From positions 372,001-436,000 of the forward strand of contig NZ_CP047318.1 of assembly GCF_009857135.1 (NCBI RefSeq): a DNA stretch of 64,000 nt. Reading direction: 5' to 3'. Shown one piece after another: positions 1 through 9,281 of the stretch. The stretch comes from Streptomyces sp. HM190 (lineage in GTDB: Bacteria > Actinomycetota > Actinomycetes > Streptomycetales > Streptomycetaceae). The translations under genes were made by a program, and so were the position numbers. The notes under the pieces are model-generated. The model worked only from the letters and a program-made list of their open reading frames with translations. It ran no database searches and was not told the DNA's origin. Within the stretch, counting starts at the first letter, position 1; the number at the start of each line of letters is the position of its first letter.

Positions 1-1013
1 TCGTCGACGACCCTGGCCTCGACGAACATGACGGGGCGCCCGCAGGAATCCATGCGGCCCTTGTGCTCGTAGGGGCCGAGGACCATGGCGAGGGGGCCGA
101 TCTCGCTCTGGCCGAAGCAGTTGTGGAAGGCGAGCTTCGGCAGGCGCTCCTTGAGGCGCTCCAGCACGGGCACCGGCATGATCGACGCCCCGTAGTACGC
201 CTTGCGGAGCCCGCCGAGGTCGCGGCTGTCGAAGTCGGGGCGGTTGGACAGCGCGATCCACACGGTGGGCGGGGCGAAGAGGCTGTCGGCGTCGCCCGAC
301 TCGACGAGGTCGAGGATCCGGTCGCCGTCGGGCGCGTCGAGGATGGTGTTGGTGGCGCCGACGGCGAGGTACGGCACCAGGAAGACGTGCATCTGCGCCG
401 AGTGGTACAGCGGCAGCGAGTGCACCGGCCGGTCACCGGCGGAGAGGTCGAGGGCGGTGATGGCGCTGAGGTACTCGTGGACCAGCGCGCGGTGCGTCAT
501 CATCGCGCCCTTGGGCAGGGCCGTGGTGCCGGACGTGTAGAGGAGTTGTACGAGGTCCTCGGCCCTCGACTCCTCGCCGTCGTAGGGCTGGCTTGCGGCG
601 AGCCGGGCGAGCAGCGAGTCGTCCGCGTCGCGCAGCGGGAGGGTGCGGGTCGCCTCGGGCAGGTTCCCGGCGAGGTGCGGGTCGGTGAGGACGAGGGTGC
701 TGCCGGACTGGTCGAGGAGGTACGCCAGGTCGTCGCCGGTGAGGTGCTGGTTGACCGGGACGTGGACGAGTCCGGCGCGGGCGGAGGCCAGGAACGCGAT
801 CAGATAGGCGTCCGAGTTGTGTCCGTAGGCGGCGACCCGGTCGCCCGGCCCCAGTCCGGTGTCGCGCAGAGCGCGTGCGGCGCGGGAGACGGCGTCGTCC
901 AGTTCGGCGTACGTCCAGGAGCGGTCGCCGTAGCGGATCGCCACACGTGCCGGTGTCCGCCGGGCACTGCGCCGCAGCACCCCGTCGACCGTCACATCGC
1001 GTCCAGCCGTCAT
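1..1013 (-). CDS. AMP-dependent acyl-CoA synthetase, N-terminal part (cut by window edge)
   Basis: The gene activates a carboxylic or fatty acid to acyl-AMP and then acyl-CoA. About 337 residues are visible from an ATG at 1013; the C-terminal domain lies left of the window. The adenylate-forming P-loop is clear as LLYTSGTTALPKGAMMTHRA near residue 160. It is followed by a HSLPLYHSAQMHVF block and, near the edge, a YYGASIMPVP segment and a FGQSEIGPLA motif, as in FadD-like enzymes. The 'ALPKG' in place of the usual 'GxPKG' is slightly unusual. It stands alone upstream on its strand, with the acylase gene divergent from it. The substrate cannot be read from the sequence. Two other genes of acyl-CoA metabolism lie at 3.8-6.5 kb. 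Confidence 0.9.
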   Translation of the reverse strand, partial: MTAGRDVTVDGVLRRSARRTPARVAIRYGDRSWTYAELDDAVSRAARALRDTGLGPGDRVAAYGHNSDAYLIAFLASARAGLVHVPVNQHLTGDDLAYLLDQSGSTLVLTDPHLAGNLPEATRTLPLRDADDSLLARLAASQPYDGEESRAEDLVQLLYTSGTTALPKGAMMTHRALVHEYLSAITALDLSAGDRPVHSLPLYHSAQMHVFLVPYLAVGATNTILDAPDGDRILDLVESGDADSLFAPPTVWIALSNRPDFDSRDLGGLRKAYYGASIMPVPVLERLKERLPKLAFHNCFGQSEIGPLAMVLGPYEHKGRMDSCGRPVMFVEARVVD

Positions 1014-1239
1014 GATCCGCCCCTTCGTCCACCGGTCCCGGCGTGATCCTCGTCCGGCCCGTCGAGCCGGGTCAAGCGTGCCGCGCAGCTGACCGGAATC
1101 CGGCCCGTGTGGCGTGAACCGGCTCAACTCCGACGCCTGGTGCACGAGTCAACCAAGGTGAAGATCAACGCACACCTGGACTACGTACGAACGCACTGTC
1201 AGGCTCAACCGTTTCTTCACCATGATGTCGGGAGGCCCC

Positions 1240-3654
1240 ATGCGCACCCGTCTGAGACAGCTCCTCGTCTCGGCCGTCGCCCTGCTCACCGCCTCGTCCG
1301 CCTTACCCGCGGCCACCGCCGCCGACGGCGACCGCGGCGGGCACCGTCCCTCGCACGGCGGGCTGTCCGCCGTGATCCGCTACACCGAGTACGGCATTCC
1401 GCACATCCTCGCCGACGACTACGCCGACCTCGGCTTCGGCACCGGCTGGGCGCAGGCCGCCGACCAGGTGTGCGTGCTCGCCGACGGGTTCGTGACCGTG
1501 CGCGGCGAGCGGTCGCGCCACTTCGGGCCGGACAGCGCGCCCGACTTCTCGCTCTCCTCGGCCACGAAGAACCTCACGAGCGACCTGTACTTCCGGGGCC
1601 TGCGGGACACCGGCTCCGTACAGCGGCTGCTGGAGCGGCCCGCGCCGCTCGGCCCGAGCCGCGAGGTGAAGGAGCTCATGCGCGGCTGGGCGGCCGGGTA
1701 CAACGCCTGGCTGCGGAAGAACCGGATCACCGATCCCGCGTGCAGGGGAGCCTCCTGGGTGCGGCCGGTGAGCACGCTCGACGTGTTCTCCCGCACGTAC
1801 GCCCTGGCCGTCCTCGGCGGCGAGGGGCGGTTCGTGGACGCCATCGCCTCCGCCCGGCCGCCCGCCCCCGGAGCGGCTCCGAAGGCCGCGGAGCCGGACG
1901 CGGGGGCCGCCGCGCGGGCCGCGGGCGAGCTGTTCTCCGCAGCCGACGCCGACATGGGCTCCAACGCGGTCGCCTTCCGCGGCGACACCACCGCGAACGG
2001 GCGCGGTCTGCTGCTGGGCAACCCGCACTACCCGTGGGCCGGGGGCCGCCGCTTCTGGCAGGCGCAGCAGACGATCCCCGGCGAACTGAACGTCTCCGGC
2101 GGTGCGTTGCTCGGCTCGCCGATCACCCAGATCGGGTTCAACGCGAACGTGGCGTGGAGCCACACGGTCGCCACCGGCGTCCCGATGAACCTGCACCAGC
2201 TGACCCTGGACCCCGCCGACCCGACGGCGTACCTGGTCGACGGCAGGGCGGAGCGGATGACGAGGCGGACCGTCACCGTCGCCGTGCAGGACGGTCCGCC
2301 CGTCACCCGCACCCAGTACTGGACCCGGTACGGACCCGTCGTCGCCTCCCTCGGCGCCGACCTCCCGCTGCCGTGGACGGCCGGGACCGCGTACGCGCTG
2401 TCCGACCCGAACACGACGAACCTGCGGTTCGCCGACACCTCCCTCGGCTTCGCCAAGGCACGCGGTACGGCGGACGTCCTGAAGGCGCTCGCCCGGCACC
2501 AGGGGCTGCCCTGGGTGAACACCGTGGCCGCCGACTCCGCCGGGCACACCCTGTTCACCCAGTCGCAGGTGCTGCCCCGCGTCACCGACGAACTGGTGGC
2601 GCGCTGTTCGACGCCACTGGGCCGGGCCACGTACCCGGCGGCCGGTGTCGCCGTCCTCGACGGGGCGCGTGGCGACTGCGTGCCCGGCAGCGACCCCGAC
2701 GCCCTGCAGCCGGGGGTCTTCGGTCCGGCGAGGATGCCGACACTGAAGGACGCCCCGTACGCGGAGAACTCCAACGACAGCGCGTGGCTGGCCAACGCGG
2801 ACCAGCCGCTCACCGGCTACGAGCGGGTCTTCGGCAACGTCGGCACCCAGCGGTCGATGCGCACGCGCGGAGCGGTCGAGGACGTCGCGGCGATGGCGGC
2901 CAAGGGTGGGCTGACCGTACGGGACCTGCAGCGGCAGCAGTTCGCGAACCGGGTGCCCGCGGCCGATCTGGCAGCCCCCGACGTGGCGCGGGCGTGTGCC
3001 GCGCTGCCGGGCGGCACGGCGACGGGCAGTGACGGCAGGGCCGTCGACGTGTCGAGGGCCTGCCGTGTCCTCGCGGCGTGGGACCGGACGGTGGACACCG
3101 ACAGCCGGGGCGCGCTGCTCTACGACAGGTTCTGGCGCAGGCTGACCCGGGCGGTGCCGAACGCGCAGCTGTGGAAGGTGCCGTTCTCGGCGGCCGACCC
3201 GGTGGGGACGCCGCACACGCTGAACACCTCCGCGCCCGGCTTCGCCACGGCGCTCGCGGACACGGTGACGGAGCTGCGGGCGGCGGGCATCGCCCTGGAC
3301 GCGCGGCTCGGCGACCACCAGTTCGTCGTCCGCGGGGACCGGCGCGTCCCGGTGCCCGGCGGCACGGAGTCGCTGGGCGTCTGGAACAAGATCGAGGCGC
3401 CGTGGGACGCCGCCGCCGGCGGCTACGCCGAGGTGTCGTCGGGTTCCAGCCACATCCAGGCGGTCGGCTGGGACGGCAGCCGCTGCCCGGTGGCGCGCAC
3501 CCTGCTGACGTACGGGCAGTCCTCGAACCCGAACTCCAAGCACCACAGCGACCAGACGCGGTTGTTCTCCTCCGGGAAGTGGGTGACGTCCCGCTTCTGC
3601 GAGAAGGACATCCGGTCGTCGCCGAAGCTCGAGGTGGTGCGCGTGAGCCAGTGA
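1240..3654 (+). CDS. secreted penicillin acylase family amidohydrolase (AHL/cyclic lipopeptide acylase type)
   Basis: This is an Ntn-hydrolase precursor of 804 residues in the penicillin/aculeacin/AHL acylase family, which removes acyl side chains from amides such as lipopeptides or homoserine lactones. The start is the ATG at 1240, with GGAGG at 1231-1235; ATGs at 1222 and 1225 lack a ribosome site. An N-terminal signal peptide (RTRLRQ, a hydrophobic core, then an Ala-rich cleavage region) indicates export. A short alpha chain and an Ala/Pro-rich spacer (about residues 205-235) precede GSNAVAF, whose Ser would be the autocatalytic nucleophile at the start of the beta chain. LLLGNPHYPW and QIGFNANVAWSHTVAT are family hallmarks. 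Codon 22 (1303-1305) is TTA, so translation probably depends on the bldA tRNA. The substrate is inferred from family only. Confidence 0.9.
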   Translation: MRTRLRQLLVSAVALLTASSALPAATAADGDRGGHRPSHGGLSAVIRYTEYGIPHILADDYADLGFGTGWAQAADQVCVLADGFVTVRGERSRHFGPDSAPDFSLSSATKNLTSDLYFRGLRDTGSVQRLLERPAPLGPSREVKELMRGWAAGYNAWLRKNRITDPACRGASWVRPVSTLDVFSRTYALAVLGGEGRFVDAIASARPPAPGAAPKAAEPDAGAAARAAGELFSAADADMGSNAVAFRGDTTANGRGLLLGNPHYPWAGGRRFWQAQQTIPGELNVSGGALLGSPITQIGFNANVAWSHTVATGVPMNLHQLTLDPADPTAYLVDGRAERMTRRTVTVAVQDGPPVTRTQYWTRYGPVVASLGADLPLPWTAGTAYALSDPNTTNLRFADTSLGFAKARGTADVLKALARHQGLPWVNTVAADSAGHTLFTQSQVLPRVTDELVARCSTPLGRATYPAAGVAVLDGARGDCVPGSDPDALQPGVFGPARMPTLKDAPYAENSNDSAWLANADQPLTGYERVFGNVGTQRSMRTRGAVEDVAAMAAKGGLTVRDLQRQQFANRVPAADLAAPDVARACAALPGGTATGSDGRAVDVSRACRVLAAWDRTVDTDSRGALLYDRFWRRLTRAVPNAQLWKVPFSAADPVGTPHTLNTSAPGFATALADTVTELRAAGIALDARLGDHQFVVRGDRRVPVPGGTESLGVWNKIEAPWDAAAGGYAEVSSGSSHIQAVGWDGSRCPVARTLLTYGQSSNPNSKHHSDQTRLFSSGKWVTSRFCEKDIRSSPKLEVVRVSQ

Positions 3655-3667
3655 TCCGGGGAGGTGT

Positions 3668-3694
3668 GGTGCCGTCCCCCAGCGGGGCGGCACC
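3668..3694 (+). terminator. hairpin terminator after the acylase gene
   Basis: GGTGCCGTCCCC and GGGGCGGCACC form a strong stem 14 bases after the acylase stop codon, with a short loop. There is no T tract, which is usual in Streptomyces. It lies before the convergent acyl-CoA synthetase gene and could serve the acylase. Confidence 0.65.
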
Positions 3695-3791
3695 ATGCCG
3701 TTGGCATATATCCCGGCGCCCCGATCCGGCGGCGGCCCTCCGGTCCGGTGAGGTGATCGCGGTCGGCGGGGTGGCGCGCAGGCCGTGACGC

Positions 3792-5369
3792 TCACACGGA
3801 CCTGTCCAGGCCCTCCCAGTAGGGTGCGCGCAGCCTCCGCTTGTAGAGCTTGCCGTTGGGGTCGCGGGGCATGGCGTCGGTGAAGTCGACGCTCCTCGGG
3901 CGTTTGTACCCGGCGAGTTCGCGGGCGCAGTGGGCGAGGATCTCCTCGGCGAGCGCGGGCCCCGGGGTGAAGCCGGGGGACGGTTCGACGACGGCCTTGA
4001 CCTCCTCGCCCCAGTCGTCGTGCGGGATCCCGAAGGCGGCGGCGTCGGCGACGGCGGGGTGGGCGAGGAGGGCGGCCTCGATCTCGGCGGGGTAGATGTT
4101 GACGCCGCCGGAGATGATGAGGTCGATCTTGCGGTCGCGGAGGAAGAGATAGCCGTCCTCGTCGAGGAGCCCGAGGTCGCCGACGGTGAAGAAGTCACCG
4201 ATGCGGTTCTTGCGCGTCTTGCCCTCGTCCTTGTGGTACGAGAAGCCGCCGGTGCTCATCTTCATGTACACGGTGCCGAGTTCACCGGGGGGCAGCCGGT
4301 TGCCGTCGTCGTCGAAGATCGCGAGTTCGCTGATGGGCCAGGCCTTGCCGACGGTGCCGGGCTTCTTCAGCCAGTCCTCGGCGGTGGCGAACGCGCCGCC
4401 GCCCTCGCTGGCCGCGTAGTACTCCTCGACGCTGTGGCCCCACCACTCGATCATGGCCCGCTTCACATGGTCCGGGCAGGGGGCGGCGCCGTGGATGGCG
4501 TGCCGCATCGACGACACGTCGTAGCGGGCGCGCACCTCCTCGGGGAGTGCGAGGAGCCGGTGGAACTGGGTGGGGACCATGTGCGTGTGGGTGCAGCGGT
4601 GGGTGTCGATGGCGCGGAGCATGCCCTCGGGGGTCCACTTGTCCATCACCACCAGCCGGTGCCCGATGTGCAGGGAGGCGCCCGCGAACTGCAGGACGGC
4701 CGTGTGGTAGAGCGGCGAGCACACCAGGTGGACGTTCCCGTCGAACGGCCTGATGCCGAAGATGCCGAGGAAGCCGCCGAGGTAGGACTCCTCGGGGAGT
4801 CTGCCGGGCAGGGGGCGGCGGATGCCGCGCGGGCGGCCGGTGGTGCCCGAGGTGTAGTTCATCACCCAGCCGAGGGTGCGGCCCTCGGGCGGTGACTTCG
4901 GCTGCCGGGCGAGGAGTTCGGCGTACGGGCGGAATCCCTCGACCGCGCCGACCGCAAACCGGTGGCCCGCCGGGAGGCCGGCCTCGTCGGCGGCGTGGCG
5001 GGCGGCCCCGGCGAACCGTTCGTGGGCGATCAGCACCTTGGCTCCGCAGTCGGAGACGATCCAGGCGATCTCGGGGCCCACCAGGTGGTGGTTGACGGGG
5101 ACGAGGTAGAAGCCGGCCTGGCTGGCGGCGAGATAGGCGGTGAGGAACTCGACGCCGTTGGGCAGGACGACGGCGAAGGCGTCGCCGCGTTCGAGGCCGG
5201 CCGCGCGCAGTCCGTGCACCAGCCGGTTGGCGGCGCCGTGCAGGCGTCCGGCGGTCCACTCCTCGCCGTCGGGCGCGACGAGCACCGGGCGGTCGGGGTC
5301 GGCGCTCGCCTGGGCCCAGAAGCCCTGGGGGGCCTGTCCGGCGGCTTGCCCTTGGGGGGCTCGGCTCAC
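3792..5369 (-). CDS. acyl-CoA synthetase (AMP-forming)
   Basis: A 525-residue ligase of the ANL superfamily that forms acyl-AMP and acyl-CoA. The GTG start at 5369 overlaps the stop of the upstream monooxygenase gene (GTGA), so the two are translationally coupled; longer readings upstream lie inside that gene. Visible motifs are WVMNYTSGTTGRPRGIRR (P-loop, about residue 170), YYAASEGGGAF (A5-like, near 325), TVGDLGLLDEDGYLFLRDR (A7/A8) and a terminal DPNGKLYKRRLR with the catalytic Lys. The length is normal. Pairing with a nitronate monooxygenase-like enzyme occurs in actinomycete degradation islands for lipids or steroids, so a role in activating an unusual acid is plausible but inferred. 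Confidence 0.92.
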   Translation of the reverse strand: MSRAPQGQAAGQAPQGFWAQASADPDRPVLVAPDGEEWTAGRLHGAANRLVHGLRAAGLERGDAFAVVLPNGVEFLTAYLAASQAGFYLVPVNHHLVGPEIAWIVSDCGAKVLIAHERFAGAARHAADEAGLPAGHRFAVGAVEGFRPYAELLARQPKSPPEGRTLGWVMNYTSGTTGRPRGIRRPLPGRLPEESYLGGFLGIFGIRPFDGNVHLVCSPLYHTAVLQFAGASLHIGHRLVVMDKWTPEGMLRAIDTHRCTHTHMVPTQFHRLLALPEEVRARYDVSSMRHAIHGAAPCPDHVKRAMIEWWGHSVEEYYAASEGGGAFATAEDWLKKPGTVGKAWPISELAIFDDDGNRLPPGELGTVYMKMSTGGFSYHKDEGKTRKNRIGDFFTVGDLGLLDEDGYLFLRDRKIDLIISGGVNIYPAEIEAALLAHPAVADAAAFGIPHDDWGEEVKAVVEPSPGFTPGPALAEEILAHCARELAGYKRPRSVDFTDAMPRDPNGKLYKRRLRAPYWEGLDRSV

Positions 5370-6478
5370 TGTTCCGCGCTCCTTCCGGCGATCCGGGTGA
5401 TGCGGTCCACGGCCTGCTCGAAGCCTCGGGTGAGGTCGTCGAAGACGGCCTGGACGCTGCGTTCGCTGGTCATCCGGCCGACGATCTGACCGACCGGGGT
5501 GCCGAGCAGCGGATCCACCTCGTACTTCTGGATGCGGGACACCGCGTCGGCGACGAGCAGTCCCTGCAGGGGCATCGGCAGGGCGCCGGGACCGTGCGGA
5601 TCGTCCCAGGCGTCGGTCCATTCGGTGCGGAGCTGGCGTGCGGGTTTGCCGGTGAGGGCGCGGGAGCGGACGGTGTCGCCGGAACCGGCGGCGAGCAGCT
5701 TCTCGATCAGGCGCGGGGAGGGCAGTTCGGCCTCGGTGGTGGTGAGCCACAGCGAGCCCAGCCACACGCCCTGCGCGCCGAGCGCGAACGCGGCGGCGAT
5801 CTGCTGCCCGCTGCCGATGCCGCCGGCCGCGAGCACGGGCAACGGGGCGACGGCGTCGACGACTTCGGGGGTGAGCACCATGGAGGCGATCTCTCCGGTG
5901 TGGCCGCCGGCCTCGTAGCCCTGGGCCACGACGATGTCGATGCCGGCGTCGGCGTGCTTGCGGGCGTGGCGGGCGCTGCCGGCGAGCGCGGCGACCAGCA
6001 CGTCCTGCTCGTGGGCGCGGGCGATGACGTCGGCGGGCGGGGAGCCGAGGGCGTTGGCGAGGAGTCTGATCGGGTAGTCGAAGGCGACGTCCAGCTGGGT
6101 GCGGGCGACCTGTTCCATCCAGCCGGTGATGCGCCAGCCGGACGCCTCGCCCTCGGCGAGTTCCGGGACGCCGTACGTGGCGAGGGTGTCCTTGACGAAC
6201 CGGCGGTGCCCTTCCGGGATCATCGCCTCGACGTCCGCCTCGGTGACGCCGTCCACCTTCTTGGCCGGCATGACGACGTCCAGCCCGTACGGCTTGCCGT
6301 CGACGTGGGCCTCGATCCAGTCCAGGTCGCGCTTGAGGTCGTCGGGGGCCGTGTAGCGGACCGCGCCGAGCACGCCGAAGCCGCCGGCGCGGCTGATGGC
6401 GGCGGCGACGGCGGGGAACGGCGTGAAGCCGAAGACGGCGTACTCGACTCCGAGTTTTCTGCTCAGCTCCGTCTGCAT
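5366..6478 (-). CDS. nitronate monooxygenase / NPD-family FMN enzyme
   Basis: A 370-residue FMN-dependent TIM-barrel protein of the 2-nitropropane dioxygenase (nitronate monooxygenase) family. Family features are GGFGVLGAVRYT near the N-terminus, the VAQGYEAGGHTGE phosphate-binding segment (about 185-200) and LAAGGIGSGQQIAAAFALGAQGVWLGS (about 215-240), typical of FMN phosphate binding. It starts at ATG 6478 and is first in a two-gene operon with the acyl-CoA synthetase through a 4-base overlap. True nitronate activity is uncertain, since many family members in acyl-CoA operons have been proposed to be enoyl reductases or other FMN enzymes. A near-palindrome lies 45 bases upstream and may be a TetR-type operator. 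Confidence 0.88.
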   Translation of the reverse strand: MQTELSRKLGVEYAVFGFTPFPAVAAAISRAGGFGVLGAVRYTAPDDLKRDLDWIEAHVDGKPYGLDVVMPAKKVDGVTEADVEAMIPEGHRRFVKDTLATYGVPELAEGEASGWRITGWMEQVARTQLDVAFDYPIRLLANALGSPPADVIARAHEQDVLVAALAGSARHARKHADAGIDIVVAQGYEAGGHTGEIASMVLTPEVVDAVAPLPVLAAGGIGSGQQIAAAFALGAQGVWLGSLWLTTTEAELPSPRLIEKLLAAGSGDTVRSRALTGKPARQLRTEWTDAWDDPHGPGALPMPLQGLLVADAVSRIQKYEVDPLLGTPVGQIVGRMTSERSVQAVFDDLTRGFEQAVDRITRIAGRSAEQ

Positions 6479-6522
6479 GGTGCGCAGGATGCCGCAGTCC
6501 TCCGGACGAGGGAAGAGGTATT

Positions 6523-6537
6523 CTGATGCACCGTCAG
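6523..6537 (-). promoter_or_regulatory. candidate operator (imperfect palindrome) upstream of the NPD/acyl-CoA ligase operon
   Basis: CTGATGCACCGTCAG has CTGA/TCAG arms and G/C symmetry around an odd centre. It lies 45-59 bases before the ATG at 6478, where a repressor of the operon would be expected to bind. No second copy was found at the other acyl-CoA genes, so this rests on symmetry and position only. Confidence 0.35.
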
Positions 6538-6598
6538 TTTTTGTGCGGTCGCGGGTGTGCCGGGCGTGCGGGGGGAGCGCCGCTCGGGCCGACCGCCG

Positions 6599-7504
6599 TC
6601 AGGGGCAGGTGTAGGTGAAGCGCTTCGTGGCCCTGTGCTCGCTGGGGGTGAGGATGTGGAGGTCTACCCGGGCGGTCTGGCGGCCCTTGCCCTCGAAGGT
6701 CCACAGCAGGTGCAGCCGGGCCCGGGTCTGGCCGCGGACCATCACCTCGCGCAGGACACCCGACTCGGTGCCGTCGCTCCGGGTCCAGCGGTAGGTGAGG
6801 GTGCCGGGGCGGCCGTCGGTGGTGACCAGGCCGACGAGGTCCACCGTCTCGTCGCAGCCCAGCACCGTCGGCCGGGCCTTGACCGCCACCGTGCGCACCT
6901 CGACGGAGGGGCCGAGCCGCTGCCAGGCGAGGAAGGCGATGACGCAGAGCAGCACGAGAGCGGGCAGCGCGTGCCGGCGCAGACGGCGTCGGCGCGGGGG
7001 CGCGGGGAGCGGCTCCATCGTGGGCAGCGTGCGGTGGGTGCGCTGGGCGACGGTGGCCGTCACGCCGGGGCCGAAACGGAGCACGGTGCCGTCGGTGCGG
7101 TCCGGCGGCGGAAGGGGGTCCTCCGCGCCGGTCGGGCCGACCAGGGTGGTGTCCGGCTTCACCGACGTGGCGTCCGGCTCGACGAGGGTCCTGTGCGGTG
7201 CGGCCGACGTGCCGTCGGGCTCGGCGAAGGTACCCTCCGGCCCGAGGGCGACGGGGGCCGGCCCGACGGGTGTGGCGTCCCGCGGTACCGGCGTGGTGGT
7301 GTCGGTGGTGTCGGGCTCGACCAACGTCGTGTCCGGGTCGGGCCGCTGGATCCACTGGCTGCCAAGGACGGTCGCGCTGTAGTCGGGGTCGTCGTAGCCG
7401 GACGTGTCGCGCGGGGCTGACCGGCCGGCGGTGTCGAGCACCTGGGTGTGCTCGCCGTCCTGGCCCTCGGCGGACGCGGGGTCGCGGTCGTACGGTGCGG
7501 TCAT
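6599..7504 (-). CDS. single-pass membrane protein of unknown function, coupled to a Ser/Thr kinase
   Basis: A 301-residue protein I do not recognise. The first ~140 residues are Asp/Thr/Pro-rich with repeated 'TxVEPD'-like stretches (for example TTLVEPDTTDTT, RTLVEPDATSVKPD). They are followed by an Arg-rich stop (PPRRRRLRRH), one membrane helix (ALPALVLLCVIAFLAW, near 185-200) and an extracytoplasmic ~95-residue C-terminal domain. That domain carries two Cys (VLGCDETVDLVG and the terminal FTYTCP) that could form a disulfide. The ATG overlaps the stop of the upstream kinase gene (ATGA at 7501-7504), so it is probably a partner or substrate; its Thr-rich cytoplasmic tail would suit phosphorylation. 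The kinase C-terminal domain has a similar fold signature (see that entry), suggesting a shared ligand or mutual contact. Confidence 0.8.
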   Translation of the reverse strand: MTAPYDRDPASAEGQDGEHTQVLDTAGRSAPRDTSGYDDPDYSATVLGSQWIQRPDPDTTLVEPDTTDTTTPVPRDATPVGPAPVALGPEGTFAEPDGTSAAPHRTLVEPDATSVKPDTTLVGPTGAEDPLPPPDRTDGTVLRFGPGVTATVAQRTHRTLPTMEPLPAPPRRRRLRRHALPALVLLCVIAFLAWQRLGPSVEVRTVAVKARPTVLGCDETVDLVGLVTTDGRPGTLTYRWTRSDGTESGVLREVMVRGQTRARLHLLWTFEGKGRQTARVDLHILTPSEHRATKRFTYTCP

Positions 7505-9138
7505 CTGATCTCACACTGCCTGGTCAGGAGTTGCTGCGAGGCGCCGCCGTCGGCGGAGGCCGGAGTGGTCGTGGCCCGCACCGCCCAGTAGCAGCCGGTG
7601 CCCCGGAAGGTGTGGTCGACGGTGAGGGTGTACGTGCCGGAACCGCTGCGCTGGAACGTCTGGGCGGCGCCGTCCGGGCTGAGCTGCCGGATTCCGCCCG
7701 AGAGCCACGAGACGGTGACGGAGAGCGGCCCGGGTCCGTCCGCGACGATCTCGATCGTCGCCGTGGCGGTGGTCGGGCCCGTCTGCCGGAACCCGGTGAT
7801 GGTGACGTCCTTGACGGCGGGCGCGCTCGGGGCGCTGGGCGACGCGCTCGTCGGTGTCGTCTCGGCGGTCGTCTCCGTCGGCGGTGTCGACTCGGTCGGC
7901 GGCGCGGTGGGGGTGGCGGAGGTGGACGGGTCCCCCGTGCCGGTGCTCGCCGACGCCGAGGCCGACGGGTCGGCCGACGCGCTGGGGGTGGTCGACCCGG
8001 AGGACGAGGACGAAGGGGTCACGCTCGGATCGGCGGGCCCCGACGACTCGGCGCCCTGCTCGACGCTGGTGGTGGCCAGGGCCTGCGCCGCCTCCTGCGG
8101 GGTCACCGGGGCGTGCTGCACGCCGTAGGTGAGGAACGCGCCCAGGAGCAGCGCGGCACCGGACACCGCGAGGCCCGGCCGGCCGGGGCGCCACGACCGG
8201 GCCCCGTCGCGGCGCGTTCCCTGGCTCAGCACGGTGCGGGCGGTGTCGGTGGTGGTCTCCGGGGTGCTGCGGGCCGAGGGCAGCAGCAGGGCCAGCAGCG
8301 CCACCAGCGCGGCGAGCCGGCCACGGCCGCGTTCCTCCCAGTCGGGCCCGTAGGCGGCACCGGCGGCCGCCTCCAGGTCGGCGACGAACTCCTCGGCGTG
8401 CGGGGGGCGGTCCCCCGGATTCTTGGCGAGACCGCGCCGTACGAGGTCCCGCACCGGCTCGGGCACCTCCTCGACGGGGACGGGCGCGTCGACGTGCTGG
8501 AGCGCGAGGGCGGCGAGGTTGTCGCCCCCGTAGGGCTTGTGGCCGGTCAGGCACTCGAAGAACGTGGCCGTGGCGGCGTACACGTCGGCGGCGGGTGAGG
8601 CGGGTGCTCCGGTCCACTGCTCCGGGGCCATGTAGGAGGGGGTGCCGGCCGCGCCGGCCCGGGTGCCGGCGTCCGCCGCGATCCCGAAGTCGACGAGCTT
8701 GGACGCCCCGTCCGGTACGACCATGACGTTCTCGGGCTTGTAGTCGCGGTGGACGACGCCGACGCGGTGCGCGTCGGCGAGGCCGAGCAGTGAGCCCTTC
8801 AGGATCACGAGGGCGGCCTCCGGGTCGAGGGGGCCCTCCCTGGTGAGCAGGGTCCGCAGCGAGACGCCGTCCACCAGCTCCATCACGATGGCGGCGCCGT
8901 CGGCGCTCTCGACGTACTCGTACAGCTCGGCGACGTACGGGCTCTCCAGACCGGCGAGGAGCCGGGCCTCGGCGCGGAAGTCGCGTACGAAGCCGGGACG
9001 GCCGCGCAGCGACTCGCTGAGGTACTTCATCGCGACCGGGACCCCGGTCTCCTCGTGCACGGCGAGGACGACCCGCCCGCTCGCCCCCGCCCCGAGCTCC
9101 AGTGACTCGGTGTACCCGGGCACCGCCCATGTGTTCAT
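7501..9138 (-). CDS. membrane Ser/Thr protein kinase (PknB-type kinase domain)
   Basis: A 545-residue eukaryotic-type kinase. The ATG at 9138 follows a G-rich ribosome site. The kinase domain spans about 1-265: glycine loop GAGASGRVV (16-24), ATP lysine K38 (VAMKYL), catalytic HRDYKPENV (130-138), DFG (150-152) and activation segment GTPSYMAPEQW. A membrane helix (LAVSGAALLLGAFLTYGV) follows a basic linker. Next comes a long Ser/Thr/Pro-rich spacer, then a ~95-residue external domain ending in GCYWAVRATTTPASADGG and RQCEIR, with two Cys. It is divergent from the sigK gene and couples to the downstream membrane protein. The external domain would sense a signal, but which one cannot be told; it is not built of PASTA repeats. 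Confidence 0.93.
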   Translation of the reverse strand: MNTWAVPGYTESLELGAGASGRVVLAVHEETGVPVAMKYLSESLRGRPGFVRDFRAEARLLAGLESPYVAELYEYVESADGAAIVMELVDGVSLRTLLTREGPLDPEAALVILKGSLLGLADAHRVGVVHRDYKPENVMVVPDGASKLVDFGIAADAGTRAGAAGTPSYMAPEQWTGAPASPAADVYAATATFFECLTGHKPYGGDNLAALALQHVDAPVPVEEVPEPVRDLVRRGLAKNPGDRPPHAEEFVADLEAAAGAAYGPDWEERGRGRLAALVALLALLLPSARSTPETTTDTARTVLSQGTRRDGARSWRPGRPGLAVSGAALLLGAFLTYGVQHAPVTPQEAAQALATTSVEQGAESSGPADPSVTPSSSSSGSTTPSASADPSASASASTGTGDPSTSATPTAPPTESTPPTETTAETTPTSASPSAPSAPAVKDVTITGFRQTGPTTATATIEIVADGPGPLSVTVSWLSGGIRQLSPDGAAQTFQRSGSGTYTLTVDHTFRGTGCYWAVRATTTPASADGGASQQLLTRQCEIR

Positions 9139-9281
9139 TCCAGCCCCCCAAGGCCGCCGTGCCGCCGGGACCCCCACGCCCCGGAGTAGGACCACGCGTC
9201 CTGAGACACATATTCGGCCAGTTCGGTTGCGGTGGGACAACCCGCGGTCCGTCCCGTGGACTTTTTCCTCAAGTGCAACCG

